Positions 1 through 8,732 of a DNA stretch of 41,732 bases are shown piece after piece; positions within the stretch are counted from its first letter, which is position 1; the number at the start of each line of letters is the position of its first letter. Below the pieces are notes generated by a model that did not search any database, was not told where the DNA came from, and worked only from the letters and a program-made list of their open reading frames with translations. A program made the translations under genes and the position numbers. This DNA comes from Fibrobacter sp. (lineage in GTDB: Bacteria > Fibrobacterota > Fibrobacteria > Fibrobacterales > Fibrobacteraceae). The DNA lies in contig JAILDK010000007.1 in NCBI GenBank assembly GCA_024689485.1, positions 1 through 41,732 of the forward strand, read 5' to 3'.

Positions 1-77
1 TGATTTGCAGGGACGTCAATTTGGAAAGGCGCCTGCGAAGGGAATCTTTTTAGAAAGGCGCTAAATGACAATCGCGC

Positions 78-569
78 TTAGCGGTCGTCGGGATCGACCC
101 AGTAGCGCATGCGGCCGGTGATGATGACGCGATCGTTGTCGCATTCGTCGCCGTAGCAGTGGTTGAAGATCAGGCGCACGTCGGCACTCCAAAGGATGGA
201 ATCCTTTTGGTCAAACTTGACGTAGCTTGAATCGGTGTCGATGATGTGGGCGGGGTAGCTGCTTCCGAGAACGAGGTACGTGTATCCGGATGCGGTAACC
301 GGAGCGTTGTCTCCGAGCTCGGGCTTGTTGACCATGATCTGCAGGGCGTCGCCGTCGCTGTTCTTGCCGAGGAAGGTGACGTAGTGTTTGTTCGATCGTA
401 GTTTGACGTCGCCGTCGTCTGGGTCAATCTCTAGGTCGAGATCTTCGTCGCCGTTGATCTTCAAGTTCATATAGCCGCCGCCGTCCACGGTCCAGCCGCT
501 GTTGATGTCGGTGCAGGCTGTGACAAGGAGGAATATTCCAAACAATAATGTGGGAAAGCGGAAGCGCAT
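78..569 (-). CDS. Small lipoprotein of unknown function
   Basis: This encodes 163 residues beginning with a lipoprotein signal peptide; the lipobox LVTAC places the lipidated cysteine near residue 19. The mature part is acidic, with an Asp-rich stretch (about residues 40-55), and ends in a segment containing CYGDEC, so a disulfide is possible. I recognise no domain. It is probably anchored in the outer or inner membrane facing the periplasm. The gene is divergent from the phosphopantetheinyl transferase at 622. The ATG has no Shine-Dalgarno; a TATTTT hexamer (complement of 576-581) ends 6 nt before it, suggesting a leaderless transcript. The reading frame is sound but the function is unknown. 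Confidence 0.8.
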   Translation of the reverse strand: MRFRFPTLLFGIFLLVTACTDINSGWTVDGGGYMNLKINGDEDLDLEIDPDDGDVKLRSNKHYVTFLGKNSDGDALQIMVNKPELGDNAPVTASGYTYLVLGSSYPAHIIDTDSSYVKFDQKDSILWSADVRLIFNHCYGDECDNDRVIITGRMRYWVDPDDR

Positions 570-621
570 GAGTTCAAAATAGCAAATCCATTTTTGAAAG
601 GTGAAATTATATTAGGAAGTA

Positions 622-1164
622 ATGATTACGCAATATGAATTGAATACCGCATACGGAACGGTACATTGGTGTGTGTTACCGGTCAAAGACCATTTGGATA
701 CGATTCTCTCCATTCTATCGACCGCCTCTGGGATGGAACTTTCGCGAGTCGATATGAGACGTACACCGGATGGCCGCCCTGAATTCCCGGCTTGCGGTTT
801 CGATGCAAACTGGACGCACAGTAAAGATGTCTGCGTTCTGGCGTATTCATTCACAGCAAAGGTAGGCGTGGACATTGAAAAGTTGCGCCCGCGCGCCCTG
901 CGAATTGCAGAGCGGTTCTTTGCCAAGGAAGAAACGGACCTTTTGTTCCGCAGCAACCTTGCCCCGGATGAGGCTTTAAAACAGTTCTACCGCATCTGGT
1001 GCCGTAAGGAAGCTGTGTTCAAATGCGTCGGCGGATCGTTCCTCGGAGGCGTTCTTTCAACGAACGTTTTGACCGACCAGGTCAACGGGGCGATTCTGAC
1101 GGATATTCAGCTGCCGCTCGAAAATCCGTTTGCGGCGACGATCGCCGTAGCGCCGCTCGTCTAA
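622..1164 (+). CDS. 4'-phosphopantetheinyl transferase, Sfp/AcpT superfamily
   Basis: The predicted enzyme transfers 4'-phosphopantetheine from CoA to a serine of acyl or peptidyl carrier proteins in the cytoplasm. The 180 residues carry the two superfamily signatures: VGVDIEKLRPR (residues 81-91, Mg-binding D84 and E86) and WCRKEAVFK (126-134, K129/E130). NWTHS at about 63-67 matches the conserved N-terminal histidine motif. It is short for an Sfp type, closer to a compact single-pseudodimer form. No carrier protein or synthase is adjacent, so its target cannot be named. TATATT at 608-613 lies 8 nt before the ATG and AGGAA lies between, so initiation could be leaderless or use a weak Shine-Dalgarno. 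A terminator follows. Confidence 0.9.
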   Translation: MITQYELNTAYGTVHWCVLPVKDHLDTILSILSTASGMELSRVDMRRTPDGRPEFPACGFDANWTHSKDVCVLAYSFTAKVGVDIEKLRPRALRIAERFFAKEETDLLFRSNLAPDEALKQFYRIWCRKEAVFKCVGGSFLGGVLSTNVLTDQVNGAILTDIQLPLENPFAATIAVAPLV

Positions 1165-1183
1165 TTGCAAAAGGTTCAAAAAA

Positions 1184-1213
1184 GGCCCGCTGGTTTCAGC
1201 GGGTCTTTTTTTT
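1184..1213 (+). terminator. Rho-independent terminator after the phosphopantetheinyl transferase
   Basis: A perfect 7-bp stem, CCCGCTG (1186-1192) with CAGCGGG (1197-1203), has a GTTT loop and is followed by a run of T. It separates the plus-strand PPTase gene from the convergent minus-strand gene ending at 1249. Confidence 0.9.
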
Positions 1214-1248
1214 GCAATCGAAATTCAAAAAGTTTTAATTTGCAAGAT

Positions 1249-1674
1249 TTAGCTCGCGAGAGGGTTCGGCTCTTTCGGCGTCAAATCGGTGATGTAAATC
1301 GGAAGGGCCGTTTCGAGCAGCACCTCGTCAATGCGCAGGCGCATCAGGTACTTTCCACCCTTTGTCACGCGCATCCGGTTGATGTTCAAAATCAAGTTCA
1401 CTGCCGCGGAATCCATGTCTTCGGGAACGGGTAAAAAGTTCACCGAAGTGATGATCGGCGGAATGAGCTCCGAATCGTCAAACTGATTTTGAATCGTTAC
1501 TTTCAAATCGTGAGACGTTGCTTCGGAACGCGAGTAACGGATACGGAAAACGGTCGAGCAGCGCGGAATCACAATCGGGAGTTCCGCTTCGATGTAGTCA
1601 AACACGCCGAGCATGTTGAGCTTTCCGCTCTGGTCGGTGGCTGCATCACAGATCGCTGCAATCTCAATTTTCAT
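1249..1674 (-). CDS. DUF6941-like small protein, partner of the giant lipoprotein
   Basis: This encodes 141 residues with no signal peptide. The opening MKIEIAAICDAA-D--GKLN-LGVFD and the later INRMRVTKGGKYLMRLRIDE resemble the DUF6941 family, small beta-rich proteins of unknown role; this is recalled from family appearance and not searched. Its ATG overlaps the stop codon of the 1758-residue lipoprotein by one base (TAATG), so the two are almost certainly translationally coupled. The coupling suggests a shared process, but the cytoplasmic prediction for this protein and the exported lipoprotein leave the connection unclear. Confidence 0.75.
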   Translation of the reverse strand: MKIEIAAICDAATDQSGKLNMLGVFDYIEAELPIVIPRCSTVFRIRYSRSEATSHDLKVTIQNQFDDSELIPPIITSVNFLPVPEDMDSAAVNLILNINRMRVTKGGKYLMRLRIDEVLLETALPIYITDLTPKEPNPLAS

Positions 1675-4600
1675 TACCAGTTATCTCCCAGGTATTCCAT
1701 CACAATCGGGCCGTTCTTGGTTGCCGGAAGGGTCGAACCTGCGCTCGATGCGGCTTCCTGCGAACGCATCGAAATATAGATTTGACCGCTCGGCGAAACA
1801 GCGAGCTGCGGGCGGAATCCGCGGACATAGTAACCGTGCTGCTTGGCGTAAACGTTTTTGAAGTACGGCAGTTCGTTCTCGCCGAGTTCGCTCCAGGCTC
1901 CGTCCGCGAAACGGTACACGTGTACGTGCGAGTTTCTGGCGTAGTAGGCGTCATCAATCGCGAGAATCGGATTGTTGTTGCCGTCGACGGTAAAGAAGGC
2001 GTTGTAACTGCGGTGACCGAACGCTTCGAACTCCGCACCGGTCGTGGTGAACCCTTCGTAGGTCGTGGCGAGGGAACTGCTTGCCTTGGCGCGGGCGAGG
2101 CGCGGTAAACCGTCGTCGTCACGGCTGCGGAAGCCGACGTAGAAGTAACCGTCCGCATAGAACACCTGAATCGATTCGCCGTTGATGCTGATGCGGTTGT
2201 TGTTATTGTTCGTCGTCGCTGTAGCGCCGCTCGGGATGTAGTAGTAATAGATCTTGTAATCCGTGGAGCTGTAGCCGCTTGCAATCACGAGGCGGTTTCC
2301 GCTGTCGTCGAATGCCATGTCGATTTCGCGGTTCTGCCAGTTTGTGCTGTAAATCGGGCTAAAGGCGCTGCCCCAGGCGGAGCCGGAGTAATCCTGTACG
2401 CGGGCCATTTGCGTTGTCGAACCGACCGTTCCAATCCAGGCGACGGACGGGTTGTTCGTCTTCGGGTTGATCTTGAGTTTGAGAACGGTCAGGTCTGTGC
2501 CGATGCCACTGCCGAGCTCTGTCCAAGTGCCCGAGGAACCGGTCGACTTGTAAACGTGACCCATGCCATCTTCCGTGCTGATGTAGGAAAGGTACAGGTT
2601 GTCGTTGCCGTCGCATTCCATGTAAAGCGTCTGGCTTGAAATGCCGGAGATGCTCGGGCTTCCGAAAGAAGTCCATTTGGAACCGCTGCGGTACTTGGTG
2701 GCGAGCTTGCCGCTTTCCTGTACATAGGCGATGTTCAGGCGGTCGTTGCAGTAAGCGATCGCAGGACCGTTCGCATCTGTCGAAGTTTCAAGGATTGTGT
2801 CGCTTGCGGCACCAGAAATATTGTGCCAGGCCTTTTTGAAGTACACGTTCTTGGAAACGACTTCCGCTTCGTGGCGGTCAACAAAGTTCTGGTCCATCGT
2901 CGTTTTGGAAGAGTCGAAGTAATCCAGTTTGATTGTGATGGAACCTTCGGCAGACTGACGGATGAATGCCGCGTTGAATTCGGCGATGCTCGTATCCAAG
3001 GAACCGTCCTGATTGCCCTGGTACCAATACTGATCGCTCACGTTCGAGAAGTTCCACCAGAACTGCTGAGCATCTTCATCGCCCAAAGTGCCGAGAGTCG
3101 AAGAACTACCGTTGGCTTCTGGCGTGTACCAGTAAATGGACTTGTTCGAAAGAACGGAGGAGTCTGTACTCCAGAGGTAAACCGTATCCGGCATGCTGAT
3201 GACGCCCACTGGGAGAGTTGTCATGGTGCGGATGGTCGTCGTATCGGTTGCGACAAAGTTCGATCCGGATTCCTGCGCCCAGACGATGCAGAGGAATTCG
3301 CTGTTTGCCTTGGAAAGCTTGGCGATGACGCTGTCCTTGACGCCGTTGTCGTCGTTGTCATCCCAGAAGTAGAAATCGTCCGATTTGCCCCACCAAACGT
3401 GATTCTTGGAAACCGTATCGGAAAGCGCGGAAGAACCCTTTGCGCCGCAGGTCCATGTGTAACGCTTGATGCCTTGCCATGCGCTGTTCACGCGGGCTGT
3501 CAAATCGGTATTTGTTCCGGCGAGAATGTAAACGAGATCCTGGTCCACGGTAATCACCGGGATGTCCGTGGTGAAGGAAATCTTCGTGGTATCCTGAACC
3601 TGGTTACCGTCATCGTCCGTGGCGCGGGCGACGCAGTAATAAGTTGCGTAAGGTGTCGAAGGACCTGTCCAAGTGGTGTCGTAATCGGAAACGGTCTTCC
3701 AGTTGCTGCTGATTTCCGAAGGTCCGCCGCAGCTCCATTCGCGTTTGGCGATGTAGCCCATCTTGTCGCTTGCGGTTGCGTTGATTTCGATTGGGTAACC
3801 GACACGGGTCGTGATGGATTCGGTGGCGACCTTAATCGTCGGGGCGTCCAGAAGAACCGTGATCTTGGTCGTGTCTTGAGCGGTGTTGCCGTCGTCATCG
3901 GTTACGCGGACAATGCAGAGGTAATTGTTTGCAGCGACCGTCGGCATGATAGCAGAGTAACGCGGTGTCGAAGTCGAAGTGACCCAGCTGTTGCCTGCAA
4001 CGCCCTTGTTGCCACAGCTCCACTGGTACAGCACAATCTGACCGAGCTTGTCGTTTGCGATGGCGTCAAGTCCCAGGGTGTCCTTGATGCTGACGGTCAT
4101 CGTGTCTTCGCTCGCGGTCACGGTCGGAAGGTCAAGAAGCACGGTATAAACCGCCGTATCCGTCGCCGTCAAGTTATCATCGTCGGTCACGCGCATCATG
4201 CAGTACCATGTGCAGGCAGAACTCGGCATGGTAATCGTCGTATCCGCCTTTGAAATGGAAGTCCAACTCGGACTCTTTAAGCTTGTACCGCAGTACATGG
4301 CGTAGGCTTCGATCGTACCGAGGGTGTCGACTGCAGAACCTGCAAAACGCACCTTTGCATTGATCTTCACTTCTGCCGAAGTCGTGTACAGCGTAATGGA
4401 AGGCGCATCCTTGACCGCTCTAAAGTACAGCGTATCGTAACCGTATTCGCCGTCGTCGTCCGTTGCACGGACAATGCACTTGTAAGCGTTCGTCTCCGAA
4501 CTCGGAAGCGTGACGTCAAAGCTTGTGCTGACGCTCTTGGCCGCGGAAATGCTTGCCGCAGAACCGAAGGTAATCTTCGAAGCGTCTGTGCCGCAACCCC

Positions 4601-6950
4601 ATTCCACAGCGTTCACGGTACCGTATTTATCGGAAGCGGTCACGTTGTAAGAAAGCGAAGCGTTGATCTTTTGACGGACCGTATCGACGGTCGTTTTAAT
4701 GGAAACAGTCGGAGCGTCGGAAACGATGTTGACCGTGATGGAATCCTTGGCGGTCTTGCCGTCGGAATCTTCTAGGGAGACATAAATCTTTTTGGTACCG
4801 AGAGACTTCCAGGCGAGAGTTCCGGATTCTGCATTGACGGCAGGGCATTCGTAACTGTCGGAGAGGGTCTTCGGGCAGGTCCAGGTGATGGTTCCCGACG
4901 TTGCCGTGGCGCCGAGGAAGTGTTCCACGCTAAAGCTCAGCGGGTCGTTCATCGTGACGGAGGTGTCGGCGCCTGGAGTGAGGAAGTAAATAACCGGATT
5001 CTCGCTCAAAATACCGAAGCGGACGCTGTCGGTGACGGCCCCGTCTGCGGCAGAAGCGATCATCGTATAGAGAACGCCCGCTTCTGCGCCGTTCTTCGAA
5101 AGTTCGCTTGCGGTCAAGGTCATTTTTGCAGAGCTGTCGCTGCCCACTTTCGTCGGCTTAATCGAGAAGCTCTTGCCGCCAATGGAAGTGCTCCAGTAGA
5201 TAGAGTCCGGAATCGGGCGAACATTTCCCGCTTCCGCGATAAACTCTAACGAACCGTCGGTCGCCACCATCGAAGTCGCCTTGCCGTTTACGGTCAGGTT
5301 CAACGAAGAAGCTTTGACGCGGAAGGAAAGCCTTGCCGTATCGGAAACGTTCTTTGCACTATCGAGGACGACAAACTTGAACTGGTGACTGCCATCGGTC
5401 AAGTCCTTAAAGATCATATCCCATTCGTTGACCTTGAGAACGGAAAGGCTGATTTCAGAACCGTCGAGCCAAGCCTTGGCGCTTGCAATCTGCGAACCGG
5501 AATCCGAAAGGGATCCGGCAAAAGTGACGCTGCGGCTTGTGACAATCGAATCGTATTTGTCGATGCGGATCTTCGGAGCGATCGAGTCTTCAAGGAGCAT
5601 CGTCGCCACGAGTCTTTCGTCGCCCATTTCCACGTACTGGCTATCGAGAATCATGTACTTGTAGCCAAAGCCTGTGGTATCGCGAGCGTAAACGCGGTAC
5701 ATACCCGGATCGACGGCGGCGCTGAAGTAACCCTTTTCACTCGTATGGGTGAAGGTGTAATTCTGGTTCTCCATGTTTTCCATCACGATCTGGATGCCGT
5801 TGTGCGCCTTGCGACCTTCAAATTTGGCATAGCCGTGAATCGTTCCCGTGGTGGCGCTCAAGTCGCCAAAGAAAAAGTTCCAAGTCGGAGAGGTGACGGT
5901 GTCGTAACCATCGGTCACGGAAACCTGCCAATAAAGACGTCCGCGCAGAGATTCGTCCATGTTCCAAACGGAATCGGTGATCGCTTCCCAGCTCTTTTCT
6001 CGGATGTTCGTGGCGACGAGGTTTGCATCGGTGAGGACCGGAGCGGTACCTGCGTTGTCCGGGCTTTTGCCGACGCGGATCGTGTAGCGCAGATCTACCG
6101 GGTTGTCTTCATCTGTTCCCGAATAGTAGAAGGCAAAACGGGAAACGTAAATGTTCTGGCGGCTGGCGGAATCCGGCTGCAACAGGGCGATCGTCGGAAT
6201 CTTGTTAAAGTGCAAGACCGCGGTATCCTTCGAAACGTTGCCGTCTTCATCGACTGCACCGTAAACATAAAGGATTTCATTGTTTGAATTCAAATATTCC
6301 TTGACCGCTTTGTATTTGACAGTCGCGGTGTAGAGACTGTCGGTGTCTCCGGACTTTGCCGCCAGAGTATCGATCGGCTTCTTCTTGGACGTGAGCGGAA
6401 TAACAAAGGCGCTGTCGATTCTTCCAAAGGAATCGGAGGCGAAGAACGAAACCGAAGCATCTTTTTCACCGCGGGTCCAAAGCGTATCCGCTTCCACAGA
6501 AATATCCGGCGGCGTATCGATCACGCGAATGTACTGACCGCGTCCTGCCGTATCACGGGCGTTTGCTCCGTCCACCGCAATAAAGAGCGGAGAATAGACC
6601 GCCGCGGAGTCGTAACTGTAAACGAAAAGCTCTTCGTTCTTTCCGTCGAACAGGGAATCTATATCGCCCATCTTCCAGGCGTAGCGGACCACCTTCTTGG
6701 CATTGTACTTGAGAAAGCCCACCAGGTAGACCGTATCGTGTACGGTGACAGTCAGCGTGTCGTAGGTGTACACGGAATCCAGTGCCGCAATCGAGTCCAC
6801 AAAGGCGTCTAGGCTATCGGGACGCTCGGTGAATGCGAACAGTACCGAATGGTTGTTGCGCAATGTACCGTTGACGCGAATATCGTCTTCGCGGGAACAG
6901 TTGGCTAAAAGCATAAAAAATAGGGCAACGAATAAGAAATATTTTTTCAT
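1674..6950 (-). CDS. Giant lipoprotein with tandem Cys-paired Ig-like repeats and a C-terminal propeller-like region
   Basis: This encodes 1758 residues with lipobox LLANC (Cys18), so it is probably an outer-membrane or surface lipoprotein. Residues 30-360 contain FN3/Ig-like strands with many aspartates, and about 365-450 resemble a carboxypeptidase-regulatory-like fold (GYAKFEGR...SAAVDPGMYRVYA). Between about 746 and 1240 are five repeats of roughly 90-105 residues. Each has a D-x-G-x-I core, then a (W/Y)-x-CG motif and a second Cys in a C(I/M/V)xR(A/V)TDDD-type segment, which predicts one disulfide per repeat. Residues about 1375-1758 show recurring motifs such as NLYLSYIS, NPSVAWIG, YFYVGFRS and IYISMRS, typical of propeller blades. 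The likely role is adhesion or carbohydrate/protein binding; no catalytic motif is seen. It is divergent from the prepilin peptidase gene. Confidence 0.85.
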   Translation of the reverse strand: MKKYFLFVALFFMLLANCSREDDIRVNGTLRNNHSVLFAFTERPDSLDAFVDSIAALDSVYTYDTLTVTVHDTVYLVGFLKYNAKKVVRYAWKMGDIDSLFDGKNEELFVYSYDSAAVYSPLFIAVDGANARDTAGRGQYIRVIDTPPDISVEADTLWTRGEKDASVSFFASDSFGRIDSAFVIPLTSKKKPIDTLAAKSGDTDSLYTATVKYKAVKEYLNSNNEILYVYGAVDEDGNVSKDTAVLHFNKIPTIALLQPDSASRQNIYVSRFAFYYSGTDEDNPVDLRYTIRVGKSPDNAGTAPVLTDANLVATNIREKSWEAITDSVWNMDESLRGRLYWQVSVTDGYDTVTSPTWNFFFGDLSATTGTIHGYAKFEGRKAHNGIQIVMENMENQNYTFTHTSEKGYFSAAVDPGMYRVYARDTTGFGYKYMILDSQYVEMGDERLVATMLLEDSIAPKIRIDKYDSIVTSRSVTFAGSLSDSGSQIASAKAWLDGSEISLSVLKVNEWDMIFKDLTDGSHQFKFVVLDSAKNVSDTARLSFRVKASSLNLTVNGKATSMVATDGSLEFIAEAGNVRPIPDSIYWSTSIGGKSFSIKPTKVGSDSSAKMTLTASELSKNGAEAGVLYTMIASAADGAVTDSVRFGILSENPVIYFLTPGADTSVTMNDPLSFSVEHFLGATATSGTITWTCPKTLSDSYECPAVNAESGTLAWKSLGTKKIYVSLEDSDGKTAKDSITVNIVSDAPTVSIKTTVDTVRQKINASLSYNVTASDKYGTVNAVEWGCGTDASKITFGSAASISAAKSVSTSFDVTLPSSETNAYKCIVRATDDDGEYGYDTLYFRAVKDAPSITLYTTSAEVKINAKVRFAGSAVDTLGTIEAYAMYCGTSLKSPSWTSISKADTTITMPSSACTWYCMMRVTDDDNLTATDTAVYTVLLDLPTVTASEDTMTVSIKDTLGLDAIANDKLGQIVLYQWSCGNKGVAGNSWVTSTSTPRYSAIMPTVAANNYLCIVRVTDDDGNTAQDTTKITVLLDAPTIKVATESITTRVGYPIEINATASDKMGYIAKREWSCGGPSEISSNWKTVSDYDTTWTGPSTPYATYYCVARATDDDGNQVQDTTKISFTTDIPVITVDQDLVYILAGTNTDLTARVNSAWQGIKRYTWTCGAKGSSALSDTVSKNHVWWGKSDDFYFWDDNDDNGVKDSVIAKLSKANSEFLCIVWAQESGSNFVATDTTTIRTMTTLPVGVISMPDTVYLWSTDSSVLSNKSIYWYTPEANGSSSTLGTLGDEDAQQFWWNFSNVSDQYWYQGNQDGSLDTSIAEFNAAFIRQSAEGSITIKLDYFDSSKTTMDQNFVDRHEAEVVSKNVYFKKAWHNISGAASDTILETSTDANGPAIAYCNDRLNIAYVQESGKLATKYRSGSKWTSFGSPSISGISSQTLYMECDGNDNLYLSYISTEDGMGHVYKSTGSSGTWTELGSGIGTDLTVLKLKINPKTNNPSVAWIGTVGSTTQMARVQDYSGSAWGSAFSPIYSTNWQNREIDMAFDDSGNRLVIASGYSSTDYKIYYYYIPSGATATTNNNNNRISINGESIQVFYADGYFYVGFRSRDDDGLPRLARAKASSSLATTYEGFTTTGAEFEAFGHRSYNAFFTVDGNNNPILAIDDAYYARNSHVHVYRFADGAWSELGENELPYFKNVYAKQHGYYVRGFRPQLAVSPSGQIYISMRSQEAASSAGSTLPATKNGPIVMEYLGDNW

Positions 6951-7010
6951 ACAATACCGTAGGGTCTATTTATATTCTAAAAGTAGATTCAAAATCGATA
7001 ATTTCAAAAC

Positions 7011-7016
7011 TATCTT
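7011..7016 (+). promoter_or_regulatory. -10 of a probably leaderless promoter for the prepilin peptidase
   Basis: TATCTT at 7011-7016 is preceded at 17-bp spacing by TTCAAA (6988-6993), a 4/6 match to a -35. Only 6 nt separate it from the ATG at 7023 and no Shine-Dalgarno is present, so the expected transcription start is at or next to the A of the start codon. Confidence 0.5.
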
Positions 7017-7022
7017 TAATGT

Positions 7023-7841
7023 ATGCAAGAAATTCCTCTTTGGTATGTCGCTATTCTTTTCGCCATGCTCGGCGCATGTGTGGGAAGCTTCTACAACGTC
7101 ATCGTCTACCGCATGCCACGCGGGATTTCCCTCGTGAATCCGCCGTCTTTTTGCCCACATTGCAAAAAGCGCATCCCGATCTGGTTTAATCTCCCGGTCG
7201 TCGGTTGGCTTCTTTTGCGTGGAAAGAGCGCTTGCTGCCACAAACCGATCAGCATCCGCTATCCGATTGGGGAAGCTCTTTGCGGGCTTTTGGGCGCATT
7301 TGCGCTGCTTTTGGCGAATTATCCGTTCTCCTGGACGGGGCCGGTGACGCATTGGGCGGATTCTTTTGCCCTTTTCTGGCTTTTGCTCGGCATTTACCCG
7401 GTCTCTGCGGTCGATTTTGAGTTCAAACTGATCCCGGATTCGATCAGCATCGGCGGTATTGTAGTCGGTCTTCTGCTTTCGTTCTTCCCGGGCGGAATTA
7501 CGCCGTTAGAAAGCCTGCTCGGCGCTCTTTTTGCGGGCGGTGGACTTTACCTGATTGGCTATTTGGCGAGTAAGGTTTTGAAGCGTGATGCGATGGGCCT
7601 TGGCGATGTCAAGCTGGTCGCGGGATTTGGCGCCTTGATGGGCGTCGGCCATGCGTTTGCCGCTCTTGTTCTCGCCTCTTTCCTCGGCATTTTGATTATG
7701 GTGCCGTACCGCATGATTAAAAAGGAAGAAAGCAAGGAAATCCCGTTTGGACCGTTCCTCGCTGTGGCGGCTCCGATCGTTTACCGCTTCGGAGACTTGT
7801 TCTTTGCGTTTTACTTTGGACTGTTCGGGCTTGTCGAATAA
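7023..7841 (+). CDS. Prepilin peptidase / N-methyltransferase (PilD/GspO type)
   Basis: This is an inner-membrane aspartyl protease that cleaves type IV prepilins or type II pseudopilins after the Gly preceding the mature N terminus; the bifunctional forms also N-methylate it. In the 272 residues the cytoplasmic zinc-binding domain has CPHC (C44, C47) and CC (C71, C72). The catalytic aspartates fall in SAVDFEFKLIPD (D131 and/or D139) and in GLGDVK (D195), the GxGD motif of this family. Several hydrophobic segments complete the membrane domain. No pilin gene is nearby. The gene overlaps the convergent oxidoreductase gene by 31 bp at the 3' ends. Confidence 0.93.
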   Translation: MQEIPLWYVAILFAMLGACVGSFYNVIVYRMPRGISLVNPPSFCPHCKKRIPIWFNLPVVGWLLLRGKSACCHKPISIRYPIGEALCGLLGAFALLLANYPFSWTGPVTHWADSFALFWLLLGIYPVSAVDFEFKLIPDSISIGGIVVGLLLSFFPGGITPLESLLGALFAGGGLYLIGYLASKVLKRDAMGLGDVKLVAGFGALMGVGHAFAALVLASFLGILIMVPYRMIKKEESKEIPFGPFLAVAAPIVYRFGDLFFAFYFGLFGLVE

Positions 7842-8689
7842 AGCTCGGCGGTCTGGACGGCGAATCTCGCCATTTCCAAATTTTTCAACATCTGAATTTG
7901 ACGTTCCACCAAGGGCAGATTGAGCAGGTGCAAAAATTCACGCTGCTCGTTTGAAATCGCATCGGTCGAATCGTCGGTCGGAATTTGAATGGAATTCTTG
8001 TGTGTTTTGAGCGTCACGTAGTGCGCTGGGTTCAAATCCAAGCGCCAAAAAGGCTTTTTGCCTTCGGGACCGCAGAAGGTCGCGTAGATCATCCGCATGG
8101 CATATCCCGCATCGCGATTTTCGTCAAAAGTCACCCGGACCTTTCGCCAGTCCGTTTGCGGAATGTTCTTCTTTAACTCGTAAAAAAGCGCGTAATCGTG
8201 AACGCCGATATCCCAGGCGGTGGAAACATCACGCCCACGGTCCGTCGTCAGATTGTACCGCACAAAGCTCAGCGATTCCAGCGCGTCTTGCTTCGCCATG
8301 TCGACAAAAAAGGGCAGCGTCTTTTGAAAGGCGTTGCTGTAACATTCACTGTGTCCGACGAACAAAAGCTTTTGCTGCTCCCTAGCCAAACGAATCAGCT
8401 CCTCGGCGTCGGCAAGGGACGTCGCCAGGGGCTTTTCGACAAACACCGAAAATCCGAACAGGAGCGCCGATTTCACATATTCATAATGGGTGGACGCGGG
8501 CGTCGCAATCAAGACAAAGTAAGAAGCGTTCGGGTCGGTCGTGTAATCTGCACTATTCCGCAAAAAAGAGCGGCAGGCCTCTGCACCGTCAAACGCGTAG
8601 GTTTTTACACCCAGGGCCTCAAGCCGCTTCTGGTGAAGCAGCCCCATGTGACCTGAACCTAGGATAAAGCCGACGCGCTGAGTAGTCAT
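7811..8689 (-). CDS. Gfo/Idh/MocA-family oxidoreductase
   Basis: This encodes 292 residues. The N terminus RVGFILGSGHMGLLHQKRLEAL is a Rossmann NAD(P)-binding motif (a G-x-G-x-x-G variant). IATPASTHYE and FVEKPLAT (about residues 80-110) are the strand and EKP lysine typical of Gfo/Idh/MocA dehydrogenases. The C-terminal dimerisation domain is somewhat short for the family (usually 330-390 residues total). WDIGVHDYALF supplies the conserved G-x-H-x-x-D histidine region. The substrate is unknown and no sugar pathway genes flank it. A TAATTT hexamer (complement of 8696-8701) ends 6 nt before the ATG. Confidence 0.85.
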   Translation of the reverse strand: MTTQRVGFILGSGHMGLLHQKRLEALGVKTYAFDGAEACRSFLRNSADYTTDPNASYFVLIATPASTHYEYVKSALLFGFSVFVEKPLATSLADAEELIRLAREQQKLLFVGHSECYSNAFQKTLPFFVDMAKQDALESLSFVRYNLTTDRGRDVSTAWDIGVHDYALFYELKKNIPQTDWRKVRVTFDENRDAGYAMRMIYATFCGPEGKKPFWRLDLNPAHYVTLKTHKNSIQIPTDDSTDAISNEQREFLHLLNLPLVERQIQMLKNLEMARFAVQTAELYSTSPNSPK

Positions 8690-8732
8690 AATCTGAAATT
8701 ATTATTTTTTCGGATACGAAGGAGATAGAGGA

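Noticed and set aside
2-64. Open plus-strand frame at the left edge ending in TAA at 62-64
   Set aside because: It is only 20 codons and a second frame is equally open; it could be the C terminus of a truncated gene, but nothing in it identifies one.
2823-4253. Antisense 476-codon frame inside the giant lipoprotein gene
   Set aside because: It is a shadow of the repeat-coding strand: no start signal or recognisable domain, and Cys/Val-rich composition expected from reverse reading of Asp/Thr codons.
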